DNA from: Micrasema longulum
Lineage: Eukaryota > Arthropoda > Insecta > Trichoptera > Brachycentridae
Assembly: GCA_022494885.1 (NCBI GenBank)
Contig: JAGVSM010003521.1
Coordinates: 62,001-126,000, forward strand
Direction: 5' to 3'
DNA length: 64,000 nt
The notes under the pieces were generated by a model that made no database searches, was not told where the DNA came from, and saw only the letters and a list, made by a program, of their open reading frames with translations. The stretch's first letter is position 1. Each line of letters opens with the position of its first letter. Below, in pieces: positions 46,641 to 58,440 of the stretch. The position numbers and the translations under genes were made by a program.

Positions 46641-47399
46641 TTTCAAACAATAACAGTATTTAATCTGCAATATATTGGTTTAAGCACATGCATACCTTGC
46701 TTGCTTTGAGATAGATTTAATTTGTATGTTATTACAATATTTCTTAAGTTGGGCATTAAAATAATTTGTCTGGTTCATGGTTAAGTTCATTTTAGACATA
46801 GTTTACATTTTGTGCATGGATCTATGCACAGTAGGGAAAGAATTAGTTTCAGTTTTTGTTATTTAAAAAGATATTTATTGCACCCCATATTAGGTTTGAT
46901 CATTTTTCTAAATTGATTTTAAATGATGACTTATCTAGAAGTAATAAATGGTAAAAGTTCTTCTACCATGAAAAACATCAATTATTTATAAATAAAGTGT
47001 TTATAAACCCTTTCTCAGCATTGTATTTTGGTAATGTTTGCTGTGCAACTATTTTTATAACTTTTATTTAAATAAATAACTAATTAATGTTGAATTAGAA
47101 TTTTTCAAATGAATATATTTCGAAAAGCAGTAATCTTTATAAAAGAAGCAGCTATCGTAAATCTTATTTGAATATTTCAGAAAATAATGAGAGTGTAAAT
47201 TATTAACCAATTAAGTATATTACTTGTGCATAAGATAATATTTTTGTAACATGAACTTATAAAATATGTGTAAATAATTGTTAGACAATATTGATGTTAA
47301 ATGTTTTATTTGAAAAGAAAATAAATACATTCATAATAAAAATTTGTATTATTTTAAACGCCAAACTTAATTTTCAATAAATCTTATTGCGATCTATTT

Positions 47400-47690
47400 A
47401 ATCTGTTCATCGATCAGCATAGAACAAACTATGGCCCTTATTCTCCAATGACCCGTCTTTGTCGTATTGTTAACTCAAGACAAGATCTGGACTTTTTTGG
47501 TTTAAGTTTACAACAATTTAAACGAGCACTAAGTAAATAGTCCAGATCTTGTCTCGATGTCCTTTATGTTTGTCAATGCTTCTTTTCTTTTTTTTTTTAA
47601 TGTTTTAAACTTTTCTTTTATTGTAATATTTAAACCTTATAAATTGTATACATGGACAATGTCCGTTAATAAATAAATCTATAATGGACA
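47400..47690 (+). mobile_element. LINE 3' terminus (tentative)
   Basis: A short frame FGLSLQQFKRALSK followed by TAG is typical of the last residues of LINE ORF2. The 3' UTR then ends GACAATGTCCGTTAATAAAT. A perfect 16-base inverted pair (AGACAAGATCTGGACT at 47478-47493, AGTCCAGATCTTGTCT at 47539-47554) brackets the end of the frame. Confidence 0.4.
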
Positions 47691-47778
47691 TGTATGGAAA
47701 TATCATCGGTTGACAGGTAAAACTCATAAAGTACAGATTTATGGTGAAATAACATTATATTTCACTATATTTTTCAAC

Positions 47779-47957
47779 AATCTCTTGCAAAACTGTAATG
47801 TATAAATTTTACAAATTCCAAACCGCTATTTTGGATCGCTTAATGGACTTAGTAATTTTTCTGCAAGAGATTGTTGAAGAATATTAAAGAAAAATATTCA
47901 TATTAAAAAATCAGTGAGTCCATTAAGCGATCTGAAATAGCGGTTTAGAATTTGTCA
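47779..47957. repeat. Interleaved inverted repeats A-B-A'-B'
   Basis: A (TTCAACAATCTCTTGCA, about 47782) pairs with A' (TGCAAGAGATTGTTGAA, about 47862). B (CAAATTCCAAACCGCTATTT, GGATCGCTTAATGGACT, about 47814-47851) pairs with B' (AGTCCATTAAGCGATC, AAATAGCGGTTTAGAATTTG, about 47918-47955). The order is interleaved, not nested. Confidence 0.85.
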
Positions 47958-48394
47958 AAAATAAATTTTAAACCTTTAAAGTTTAAGAAAATCACGTGCG
48001 TCGTTGTTGTACGATCCCGATGATATGTTTGCTAAGTTTTGTGTGCTGCAGCATTATACTGATATGACGGAAAAAAAACCCTCTAGGAATAAACAGTATT
48101 GATTGCAACCCGTTTGATTTAAGATAAGGGTGTCACCACTTGATAAATCAAACATTTTTTAAAACTAAAACAAAAATGAATCATTAATACTTATCTCTTA
48201 TCAGCTTACCAGCCAACACCAGCTCAAACATTAACAACAGCGTATATCTCAATTTGAAGTTTTTTTTTGTCATATCTGTATACTCTTCAAAATACAAAAT
48301 AAAACTCCAAACTAACTTTATTTCAAAATCAGAGTGATTTTTGATACTAAGATAATTTTTCTACTATTTCAGACAAATCGGGTTTATAATAATT

Positions 48395-49430
48395 ACTACT
48401 TGCTACCCTCAATACGATCAATGTGAGAATCGGTAATCTGTCGATTCCTGTATATGTTTTTCGGATATTTCATTTTGGAAAAGGACGATTCGCAAAGATA
48501 CATTGGTGCGAACAACAGGAAGTCACATTTTGTACAGTCATACATTTTTGTGGGCTAATTTTCAAAAATTGATGTACTCCTTTCTCTAGTTCTTTTCTTT
48601 AAAAATACCTTTCAGATTAGTATCGTTCTTAAACTGGACAAATTTATCAAATAGTTCCGCATAATGTATTCCAATGTAGCTAATTTTGTTAAAGTTGCCT
48701 TTTCTAGGTGCCAGGGATTGTCTATAAACAACAAACAATCCTTGATACAATGTAAATCCTGAAATTTGCTCATAAATTTCTTGGCTAAGACAGCTAAATA
48801 ATTTTATCATATCCTTTAGTTTTCTTGAGAAATATATAGTATTGTATACCATCTTGTTTATGTTTTATTGTGGTTGGAAAGTTATGTGGTACTTGGTTCT
48901 ATATTACTTCATAATAGATGTTTAATTTCGAAATGATTTTATTTTCACCTGTAAGCCAAAATTAAGCTCACTCAGTTTTTTTTGTGATATCACTCATAAA
49001 AAATAAAAGACGCCACCATCCATCACTATCAAGATTAGTGTAAATTTTCTTATTTTGCTGCAAAAACAAAATAAATTCTTGCCTTAAAGTAAAAAATCAT
49101 TCCCAAACTTTTCGTTGGCTTAGCCATCTCACCAAGGTATGGAAAAGGAGGTCGCCATAATTATTGTTAAGTTCTTATAAAAGACTATTAAAATTTCTAC
49201 AGTTCAGTTTTCATGCTTGAATATAATTCACTGTACTTATTAGTCTTCATTGCGGTGTCTGTTTCCGCAATGGAGATACGTGCCGCTAAGTTCTCATGGT
49301 GTATGATAGAGTGAAAAATAAGAGGTTTGTCAAATTGTATTTCTTTTTCGATAGGGTTATAAATCCCTTTTGAGATCCGGTCATTGAAGGGCGGATTAAT
49401 GTCCTTCAATGACCGGATCCACAAACCATT
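48395..49430 (-). pseudogene. Decayed hAT transposase, ZBED5/GTF2IRD2-like lineage
   Basis: Read on the minus strand from right to left: DRISKGIYNPIEKEI, PLIFHSIIHHENLAARIS (family: 'FHCIIHQExLxAKI'), YGDLLFHTLVRWLSQRKVWE, stop, FFTLRQEFILFLQQNK (family: 'LLYHTEVRWLSRGKVLKRFFxLRxEIxxFL'), RLLFFMSDIT, IGIHYAELFDKFVQFKN, and at the end APMYLCESSFSKMKYPKNIY followed by RNRQITDSHIDRIE, the hAT C-terminal dimerisation block. Several stops and frame changes. The N-terminal BED finger is not seen. These elements move by cut-and-paste; this one is dead. Confidence 0.82.
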
Positions 49431-49556
49431 TTTTTAAATATCAATATCATTGTTAAGCACGAGGCCTAGGAAGGGCAGATAAGTGCCATCGACGCCAGTT
49501 GCAGTTAGTTTTCAGCGAGCGATGATTGTTTACGTGTATCTGAAGATATTAAAAAC

Positions 49557-49985
49557 TTAAAAAGTAAGAATTTTTAAAATCACATTCTTGATAATAAATG
49601 TGTTTCGGGCCACACATAAAGCTAAGCTTGGCAAGTTGCAGGTTGATTGTAGCTGGTTAAACCTGTCAACCAATGACGTATAGTGTACATTTATCCTTAT
49701 AAGCTCGACAGCCCTGGGCGGGCCTCGGCTGAATCCAGGAGTCTCCTCAACTCTTGCCGGTCTGCTGCCCTTCTTCACTTCCAACATTGTGGTATCTGCA
49801 CTGATGCAGTCCACCCATCGCATTTTGGGCCTTCCTAGTGGCAAAGAGAGAGTTAAGTTTTCGTCGTCCGTTCTAATTATATAGCCAGCCCACCTCAAGC
49901 GCCCCCCCTTGATGAAGTTGATTATATCGAGCGCTCCGTAGATTTCGTATAGCTCCCTATTGTAGCGACGACGTCAATGGTTGTT
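49557..49985 (-). mobile_element. LINE C-terminal relic
   Basis: On the minus strand: YNRELYEIYGALDIINFIK, then GGRLRWAGYIIRTDDENLTL, LGRPKMRWVDCISADTTMLE and SRPARVEETPGFSRGPPRA. This is the 'LRWxGHVxRMDDxR...GRPxxRWxDxVxxDL...W...AxDRxxWRxLxxEA' ending of several non-LTR elements, degraded at the end. Confidence 0.7.
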
Positions 49986-50099
49986 TCCTCTCACAGGGCT
50001 CTTTTGAAAGTTGCAATGGTTTCCTCGATATTATTTGTCATAACCCATATAATATAATCTTTGTCATAGCTCCTCGACACATACGAAAAACTTAAGGTT

Positions 50100-50610
50100 A
50101 TGACTACAAAACAAATTTATGCAAAAGTTTTACAAATGTATGCATACAAAAACTATCCACTACCTCCCATGACACCAAACACAACTACTAGAGTTACTAG
50201 ACATTCCACCCTGATGCTGCAAAAGCAATTGAAAATTAAAACAACTTTCGGTCAAAGAGGATTGGTCTACTTCTCCATCAAAGCGTACAACCTATTTCCA
50301 TTGTCCATAAGGTCAATCAGTAAATACTGTCACTATAAAATCACCATTAAGAAATGGATAATGGAGGTGGGATGCTCACGGATTGATGAGTGGATCAGGC
50401 CAATTATGCAGAAAGATGTTTTTATTTGTTAGTTTTGCGTGTTTCTATTATTTTTATATGTATTTGATATTATGATTTAATTATGTTTAATAAGTCATGT
50501 TTAAAAATTATATAAAATGTCTCCGTCGGCACAGGACACCCCAATAAGGAACATCATCATTATGTAAAAAAGTCATATATAAATTGTAAAAGAACAAATA
50601 AATAAATTTA
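50100..50610 (+). mobile_element. I/Jockey-like LINE, C-terminal fragment with open frame
   Basis: A 110-codon frame (50100-50432) ends KTTFGQRGLVYFSIKAYNLF, PLSIRSISKYCHYKITIKKW and EVGCSRIDEWIRP. It is homologous to the relics at 6.9-7.3 and 34.1-34.6 kb. The 3' UTR runs to AAATAAATAAATTTAAAAAA near 50610. It lies tail-to-tail with TM2D2. Confidence 0.65.
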
Positions 50611-50879
50611 AAAAATACAGTATACATTATTAGAATAATAATATGTTTGATAGATTTTTCAAGTAAGTAAAAATAAAACATCTTGAGTTTTAATTGTAAC
50701 GGTGATATATTATCAAATAAAAAATACATATTTACTGAAGATCATTTCGTTGCTTTAATATCTAAAAATTGTCCATAGTTGAATTATATTGTAAGTCTCA
50801 CCATTTTTCATGAAATGAAAACAGTCACGTCGAATACAATAAAATTTATCACATTTTACTCAATATGTCAAAGGTTGTT

Positions 50880-51422
50880 TCAAACATATGGATTCCAATT
50901 ACTGCCGTCTTCGGGATGGAGACTATTCGTAATTAATAAGACAATATCCACAATCCACCAAATGCCCAAACCTCCGAGCGTGAGAAGCTTTCCGACAGCG
51001 GTACCAGTCTGTCCGAGACAGAATCTGTCCATCCCGAGGAACCCCAGAAGTATGCTGTAAATCAGCGTCGTCGTGAAATACTGCTCGGAATATTTAATAC
51101 ACGGAAATCCTTCCCTAAAGAATGTTCTAGGACCGTAGCACTCAATATCTGGCAAAACAGTACACTGCACGCTAGTTTTCTCGACATCTTCATATCTTAC
51201 ACCCCCGAACTTGATGCATCCGTGTCCGGCCTCGTCCCTGGCAGTTTTATTTCCTTTGTGGTCGACTGGAACGTCGCACTGGATGAACTGCATTGGTAGA
51301 AAATTGCATTTAACAAGGGGACCTGAAGGTACGTACTCATTTTGAGATGATTCGCCGAGAAGAGTCGCGTGATTGACGGTCAAGTTGAAAATAACTATCA
51401 GCACTAAGTAAGAGAAATTCAT
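50880..51422 (-). CDS. TM2D2: TM2 domain-containing protein 2
   Basis: Intronless 180-aa protein. The N-terminus ([18 protein letters not shown]) is a signal peptide. Residues about 25-112 are a Cys-rich extracellular part with N-glycosylation sites. Residues about 113-167 are the TM2 domain: two membrane helices around the DRF motif (residues 132-134), with the strongly conserved [20 protein letters not shown]. The C-terminus ([10 protein letters not shown]) corresponds to SDGSNWCTVY of vertebrate TM2D2, which separates it from TM2D1 and TM2D3. In Drosophila the three TM2D genes (almondex, biscotti, amaretto) act together in embryonic Notch signalling and in phagocytic/neural phenotypes; that role is knowledge of the family, not visible here. 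The stop is at 50880-50882. The gene is divergent from MBTPS2. Confidence 0.95.
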   Translation of the reverse strand: MNFSYLVLIVIFNLTVNHATLLGESSQNEYVPSGPLVKCNFLPMQFIQCDVPVDHKGNKTARDEAGHGCIKFGGVRYEDVEKTSVQCTVLPDIECYGPRTFFREGFPCIKYSEQYFTTTLIYSILLGFLGMDRFCLGQTGTAVGKLLTLGGLGIWWIVDIVLLITNSLHPEDGSNWNPYV

Positions 51423-52815
51423 GTTCTCGAATTTAATTAATCATTTTCAAAAATAAATATATTTGAAATTAATAGGGAATGTTGACAAGTGAAAAGTGAC
51501 ACAAGACATATAAAGGCGTAGATAAAGACAATAAATTTTCAATGACAATCTGTCATTTGATTTTTACCATAGGCAACAAAAAAAAATTAAAACTCGGTTA
51601 CCTACTGGTCCAAGTCATTTTAATTTTATTCAACGAGTGAGTGTGCAAAGTGTGTAATTTATTTGGGCAAATGATTTTTTTTTCTGAGGATTTAAACTTA
51701 TAACAACAATTCAAGAGTTTACGAGATTATAAATAAACATTATTATATTTCTGAAAACTATTTTTACTCAGTTACCAAACGTTTTTAGCGAGTTTAACTC
51801 CTAAAAAAATTTAAAGCAAAAAATAATAATTTGCATTATTTTCAATACACATTCCACAATTTTCTTCAGTAAATGTATTAAAATAATTTAAAATAATATG
51901 ACACTTTAATCATTTGTTCTAAGGAAGACTGTCAATTATTTGGTTCATTAATTAATAAAAACCAAGATAGAAAACATTTTAGAGAGTAAAATATGGAATT
52001 CTAGGTATTTACATTTCCAATTTTTTACTTATTTATGGACCAGTTGATTTAGTTACAATATTTTCCAAATGTTTAAGGACAAAATATTGAGTTTTATTAA
52101 TGTAATGAACATTCTTCACGCAAGTATTTTTTTAATTTATACACATGTATATATTATTCGAATTTCTTGGAATTTTAAACAATTTTTTTGTGATACAAAA
52201 TCATCGCTCAAGTATTTTTTATATTTATGAATATTCATATTACAAGAATTTCCCGAAATTCCGTTTTCAAACAAAATGTTTTTTTTGTGTAAGAAAAATA
52301 AATATCTTTTTATTTTATGACATAGGAACACAAATGAATAAAAATTTTAGGTACCGTACCTTTTTATATCTAATGTAATGTTGATTTTACACTACATAAT
52401 TTTGTATTTTTTGGTAAAACTTAATTGTACATACATATTTTAAAAGAATCAACGAATATAATTTATTATGTCTTTCATCATCAGTGGCGCTACAGCTCGT
52501 TGTGGACCCTGACCTCCTGCACCCTGTGGCTCTTCTCCAGTTCGTTCGGCAGTTTTTTCATTTTTATGTATTTAGGGAATCAAAAAAAAAAAATCCACCC
52601 CACCTACCCCCCTGGCGCAGAGCGGCGACCTAGAGATTTTTCCATAGATCATGTCTTTGGGATCTGGATACCAAACTTGATGTTGTCATTGTTGGCAACG
52701 CTGAGTAAAATAAAACCGAACACCGACACCGACGGACCGACGTTAAACTGTCAAATATTCATAATATGGATTGCAAATAAATATTTGTACTATAGGTTTT
52801 CTGCTATTAGTAAAA
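51423..52815. promoter_or_regulatory. Divergent TM2D2 / MBTPS2 intergenic region
   Basis: About 1.4 kb of AT-rich DNA lies between the two divergent genes and presumably holds both promoters. No core motif stands out. A decayed MITE-2 piece lies at about 51965-52010. A GC-richer stretch at 52478-52640 (GTGGCGCTACAGCTCGTTGT) resembles the end of a dispersed insect repeat, so the MBTPS2-proximal part may be partly repeat-derived. Confidence 0.4.
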
Positions 52816-54262
52816 ATGGATCTTGCCGCATTATTTGTTGTCGTAGGAATAATATACGGTGTTTTATTTTTCTTCGATTCATTTTTTAAGGTGAGTAATC
52901 CGGTATTTGTTCGTGTTAACCTAAGTCACCGCATCGATGTTAACTGAAATTTCATTGTTACAGAGTTGCATGCATTACCCCTACCTCGCTTTGCTCGAAG
53001 GTACCGGATTAAAGTTTGGATTCTTGCACATGTCATGGTACACATCGGCGTTCAATAGAACAGTATACAAGTGGGGCTCTAACTCTCCCAGGTTTCTTCA
53101 ACAATGGTTCACTTTGGGATGCTATACAACACTCATTTTACTACCGATCGCTGTCGGCATCGTTCTCAAGTCTGGCGCGGATTATCTCACGCCGGATGAC
53201 GGCAAGTACGTGCGGAAAGGTCCCATTCTGGAGTCCGCAATACCCGGAGTTAATTTGCCAGCAGAGGACTTGGGTTATTATCTCTTTTCCCTAGTCCTGA
53301 GTAGCGTTATTCACGAACTCGGCCACGCCATGGCGGCTGTGAGAGAAGACGTGCCGCTGATCAACTTCGGTTTCCACGTCGTGTTTATAGTTCCCATCGC
53401 CTTCGTGGGGATGAGCATGGAACATTTGCACTCGCTAAGTCCCTGGAGAAAACTGAGAGTTTATTCGGCGGGTATTTGGCACAACACCGTACTGGCTGTG
53501 GTGGCGTACATTTTGTTCTTAGGAATTCCCGTCTTCTTCGGCTACGCTTATCGGATAAACGAAGGAGTTCAAGTGATCGAAATATCACCCAAATCTCCCC
53601 TCTACGGTCCCAAGGGAGTGAACTACCTGGATACTATCACTCACATAAACGAGTGCGAGGTCAACAATAAGTTGGACTGGGAGGATTGTCTCATCGGGGT
53701 TCTGTCGCAGCAGTGGGGAGTGTGCGTGTCCCCCGACTTCGTGCGCAAGTATGACGAATCAGTTCAGATCAAACACTCCAACAGCGGACTGCTGGAGTGC
53801 TGCGAGAAGAGCGAAGGGCAGAACCTCTGCTTCGAGTACTTGGAGCCCGCTCACGGCATATTGGAACTCCCGCAGCACATGTGCCTGCCGGTCAGACGAA
53901 TAATCGAGAGTGATTTCCAGAAGTGCTACTTGACGGAAGGATTCAACTGTCCCATGGAGTACCACTGCGTGAAGCCCATACTGCAAAACACCACTAGTTT
54001 GATGGTAATCAAACGAATGAACAAACCTGATGTACTCTACATCGGACATCCCTTCGACGTCCATCACACCGTCATCGTGTCGCAATATATCCCTAAATCT
54101 AAAATGTTTCCGGCGAGCATTCCGGAAGGTTTCGAGAGGGCCACGAAGTACATAATTATGTTCTCTATCGGCCTCGCTGTTGTTAATGTATTTCCGTGTT
54201 TTGTGTTCGATGGCCAGTACATTATACAGACATTTATTCACCTGATTTTATATCGAAGATGA
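52816..54262 (+). CDS. MBTPS2: Membrane-bound transcription factor site-2 protease (S2P), last helix frameshifted
   Basis: Intramembrane zinc metalloprotease that cleaves SREBP and ATF6 within the Golgi membrane after site-1 cleavage. Exon 1 is 52816-52890 (25 codons, MDLAALFVVVGIIYGVLFFF, first membrane helix). A 73-bp GT-AG intron follows, then exon 2 from 52964. The HExxH motif is HELGH at residues 142-146. The second metal ligand lies in NVFPCFVFDGQ (Asp441), where human has LDG. Between them are LRVYSAGIWHNTVLA and a PDZ-like, Cys-rich luminal segment. The frame stops at 54260-54262 (457 aa), straight after IIQTFIHLILYRR, about 35 residues short of the family's usual end. The missing C-terminal helix is encoded immediately downstream in another frame (54259-54363; see next entry and findings). 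The gene is otherwise intact and divergent from TM2D2. Confidence 0.93.
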
Positions 54263-54363
54263 CCCACAACAGTATGAGAAATATGACATTCTGTATTACA
54301 TTAATCGGGACTATTACCCTCGTCATAGTTTTTGTTGCTATGCTGTGGAAACAATTACTGTAA
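54259..54363 (+). pseudogene. Out-of-frame C-terminal helix of MBTPS2
   Basis: In the frame shifted relative to MBTPS2, 34 codons run to a TAA at 54361-54363 and contain a hydrophobic segment (TFCITLIGTITLVIVFVAML). This is the size and character of the terminal membrane helix of S2P. No plausible splice pair connects it. A single missing base near the T-run at about 54246-54249 would put it in frame. It could be an assembly error, a sample-specific allele, or genuine loss of the last helix. Confidence 0.65.
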
Positions 54364-55003
54364 TCTTTCCTCGGGGAAGTATCTAGTCCATTATTTAAGT
54401 CCGTATTTGCACCTTTGCGATATAGAAGTTGAGTTTCTTGGATTTATTAATCACATTATTTTGGTTTATGTTTCTTGTAAAATATTCATATTTAATATGT
54501 AAATATCTGTGATACTAAATCGTTATTTTTTACCGCCTTGAAAAAAACTCTTCTAATCAGCAAAGCAGTGTACAACTAATGTTAAATGTCAGATAGTGTT
54601 TTGTTAAAATAGTTCAATAAAGTAGGAAAAGACTAAGATAGCTTTTATACATCTTTAAAAAATTGAATTTCTGTCAATTTACATAAATCCAACTTCTTTT
54701 CAAAATGTTCAGTTTATTGAAAATTCATTTACCAGTTCGGGAAACTGGAGTATAAATTTAAAGAAAAATATTAAAAACATAAGCCACATCAACAGCCGGA
54801 AATCAACCCTATCTAACTAGAAATTGACATATTCTTTCTTAAATTTATTATTAACTCATTCCATTAATTTATGAATAGTGTTTTTATTTAGTTTATATCT
54901 AACCTAATTAAACCATTTACAATCGTTTAAAGGTCTTAGAAATACGAGAAATCTTCACCTTCTAAAATAAATTTATTCATGTACGATACACATTTTCTCT
55001 AAA
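54364..55003. other. MBTPS2 3' flank
   Basis: Probable 3' UTR to about 54640, then AT-rich DNA with no recognised feature. Confidence 0.5.
54616..54621 (+). terminator. Polyadenylation signal candidate of MBTPS2
   Basis: AATAAA lies about 255 bases after the terminal-helix stop, followed by AT/GT-rich DNA. No earlier canonical hexamer was noticed after 54363. Confidence 0.4.
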
Positions 55004-55105
55004 ACAGTGCTTTCCAACCTGTGGGTCCACACCCCAGGGGGGTCTGCGTAGCCATGCCTTGGGGGTCGCAGTCACAAGTAAGGCAAAAGAAAAAAGCGAA
55101 GATTT
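55004..55105. mobile_element. hAT-type non-autonomous element, terminal fragment
   Basis: CAGTGCTTTCCAACCTGTGG, GTCCACACCCCAGGGGGGTC and GCCTTGGGGGTCGCAGTCAC follow the 'CAGTGxTTCCCAACCTGxGGGTCxCGACCC' ending of Charlie-like hAT elements. The partner terminus was not found. Confidence 0.55.
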
Positions 55106-56700
55106 CAGGTCCTGTACTAGAATCAAATATAATAATTTTAGTGAGAAGGCTGTGCCTATTTGTTTTTTAACAATTTGTCGAATCATGGTTCTATTACACT
55201 ACGTGGGGTATGTGTGACCTCGATTTTGTCAATTTTAGCTAGGCATAATCAGTCTGATGTGCAGTTGTCTATTTTGCACAGTTTTCGGGGAGGTATCTGC
55301 GAGAGAGTGACAGGATAACTATATTCAAATTCCTATTCATCAAACCGCTCTTCGCCACATATCCTCTTAACATTATTTAACAATAATAAACAAACTGAGA
55401 TCTACAAAATTATTAGATACCTTCGTATTTTAACATTTATTTATGTAAGTTTCGGTCAAAAAATTAGCATCTGTAAAATGGTTCTTAATTCATTAACAAT
55501 TAAGGACCGTTTTTTTAAACATGACATTTGTGCGAAGCGTAATTTTTCAGGAGAAAGTTTTTCGTGATTCACATCAATCAAATCGCATGAATAATCATTG
55601 TTTTAAAAAATCACACCTTACGCTAAACCTGAAGATAATCTAATTTGAGTTAAGTTTTTCATTAGCACCCAATATAAATTATTGAAATTAGGGATTAATA
55701 ATATACACAATATTTATTTTTTTCAAAACAAGATATTTTACCGTGTAAGACTTTGATAATTTTGTAAGCTAGTCTTTAGCGTGTTTTGGCTAGTTATTTT
55801 TCAGGTCTCAATACTGACTTTAAATTTTTTTTAAAAACAAAACATATGCAAATTGTGAATTGAAAAAATGATTCTCAATTATATAAATCAAAACACTAAC
55901 TTTTTAAAGACTAGTAATATTGAAGTGCTATTATTACATGTTCTCATGAACTGTATTAAGTGAAATTGTCCCCTATCAACATCCAAAATTTATTTATAGC
56001 TTAAACCACTTTTTATGATGACCAGCGAATGAGTTTTGTAGTAACTGAAATTTTCAGACTAAAAATTTTCAGGCTTATAATTTTGAGTTATGTACGAATT
56101 ACATTATTTTTATTTATGTCATTTAAATGCAATCCCATCAAGACATCCCCGGTGAATCAACAATAAAATCAATTTCATATTACCAGGAAATGAAGCTGGC
56201 TTCCAAAGACAAAAATTTATTCCTAAAAGTACTTTTTTTGGATATTATGAAATATCATTTAGTTTGTATGCAATTCTTTCTTTAATTTGTAAATGATTTT
56301 TATGGATTTATATTCCTCAACTTGTGTTTATTTATTTGTCTTGATAGCCATTTCTACAAGGCATATTAATTGTTTAAAAATTATTAGCGACATTGTGGTT
56401 ATGACTGATGCAGTCAGTGAGCACCAAATAATTTTGCCCATATGTCTGCATTTAATTGTAATGTAAGTATAGTATCTATATAAGTAATTTGTTTTAGAAA
56501 ATGTTTATTTATTTTATATTATTATTATTAATTAGTCAAGATTTTTAGATGCCTAACAGTTGAATCTTGTATGTGGTTTATGAATAATTCCGATTTATAA
56601 ATGGGGATCACCTCATTCTACACTTTCCAATTTGTTTCTCAAATGTTTTTAAATTAAAACTTACATTTCATAAATGTTGATTGTATAACAAATGTGTAAA
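55106..56700. other. Intergenic, no recognised feature
   Basis: AT-rich. No coding exon or family repeat that I can support. Confidence 0.5.
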
Positions 56701-56714
56701 TCTTAGTTAATAAT

Positions 56715-56950
56715 TTATATGGACTGTGGAAAGGAAAAAGTTCAACATGGAGCAAACTTAACAGAAGAGCCAAAGAAAGTTTTTTTCTTTCAATCAATAA
56801 AAAATCTAAAATTTTAATTTTTTATTTAAAGTATGTAGAAATCACAACAAAATAATACTTATATGTGAGATTTTATTATTATTTACAAAAACAAAATTTT
56901 AATTGGCTCTTCTGTGAAGCTGCTACTTGTCACTCGGAACTTTTTCCTTT
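56715..56950. mobile_element. MITE-4, about 235 bp, inverted-repeat ends
   Basis: Left GGAAAGGAAAAAGTTCAACA and CAGAAGAGCCAAAGAAAG are mirrored by AATTGGCTCTTCTGTGAAG and CGGAACTTTTTCCTTTCCGC. The same ends form the compact hairpin at 58992-59110. Confidence 0.75.
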
Positions 56951-58020
56951 CCGCCGCTATTGTGTATATATTTATATTAATAGTGTTAAATTTATAACCG
57001 GCAATATTATTTAATCTACTTTAAATTGTGTAAATATCTGATGTAAGTTTTTTTTGTGTAATTTTAATAGTTATTCTAAAAGATAGAGGGTAAAGAGATG
57101 TCTAGCGTACTTAATCAGAGCTTGTATTTGATACATTTTAATTTCCTTTCCTTAATGCTGATCTCATATTAATATATTTATTTGCAGATTTTCCATGTGA
57201 GGTGTACCAATATAGGAAAGTTTCATTAAAAAACATTTATTTCTGCATTATTAATTAACTACGCTAACACAATAGTTTAAAAAATATATATAATAATAAT
57301 AAAACTATGCACATATTTTTATTACTATAATTAAAATGCAGTTCCACCAAGAAATGTCCGTAGGAAAACTTAATTTATTTCAATTACATGTTATTTTGAC
57401 TTCCCAGCTTTGATTTTTACCTGGGATGTCACTTTTTTCACCTAGTTCTACAAAATCTGTGGAATTTTTAACAGTAAAGCGGGCATTTGTGATTGGTAAA
57501 CTAATATTTAAAATGTGTTTAGTTTTTAATAAATTTTTTTATACTTTGTAAAGAAGTTTCACCATATAATCAAATGTTCATATTATAGTTATAATATCTG
57601 AAAGCATATTGTAAATATTAGTTGAGTATGTAGTATTTTATACCACTCTCACACACGCATTTGTCTAATATTAATGTAAACTAATCAATTGAGCGGGAAT
57701 GTTACGTACCTATCATAAAACAAAACAATTCAGACCAAAATGGACACCAACTCATTGGAACAATACGCACCATCCCTCGGTAATTGCACACATATATATA
57801 TGTCCAGGAATCAGCGAACAGCTTTTTAGTGACATGTCTGGCAGTTACTATGATACCTACAATCTACAAAAGCTTTTCTTCGGATATATTTCTTTTTTGT
57901 CAACTATAATGTTGAAACAGTGCTTTATTTATTGTTTACTTTTTAGCATGGACACTTGACAAAGTATCTACTCTACTCAATGTTTATTTTTTTGTAAATT
58001 TATTGATATAATTTTAAGTT
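56951..58020. other. Intergenic, no recognised feature
   Basis: AT-rich. An 86-codon + frame at 57699 has no recognisable similarity. Confidence 0.45.
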
Positions 58021-58440
58021 GCTAGAATTCCACTCGTTCATGCGCTTTGTAACTGCATGACGATTGGTAATCTTCCTTAAATATGTAAATTTTATCAACT
58101 ATCACATACCTAAATTTTGTAAATGAGGCCTAGAATTTCGACCGTCCATGCGCTCAGTAGCTGCAAGTCTTGTTATAATCTAACTCCTATTTTTTTATTT
58201 TTTTTATTGTCATTCAAACACCAAACTTTGCTGTCAAATTAAAACATAATCTAAATGGGAGCTAGATTTCTCACAGTTCATGCGCTCTTTAGCTGCAAGT
58301 CGTGCTGTAATCTAGCTCCTATCTGTTATAATTGAAATAGATCACAGTTGGAAATAAGGAACTAGAATCCAATCTTCCATACGCCATGTAGCTGCAAGAC
58401 GTGCTGGGATATTTATTTATTGTACGGCTATAATAATATA
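58021..58440 (+). mobile_element. L2/CR1-like LINE 3' UTR with internal tandem units
   Basis: Four imperfect units carry CATGCGCTNNGTAGCTGCAA at about 58039, 58148, 58279 and 58379, with GTGCTGTAATCTAGCTCCTA between. The last unit runs into GTGCTGGGATATTTATTTAT and TGTAC, matching, reversed, the DNA next to the LINE end at 10.25 kb. Confidence 0.65.

Noticed and set aside
52425..52889. 154-codon frame upstream of MBTPS2
   Set aside because: Runs in a different frame across a repeat-like patch and exon 1; no similarity.
53016..54241. Several frames overlapping MBTPS2 on both strands
   Set aside because: Shadows of the real S2P coding sequence.
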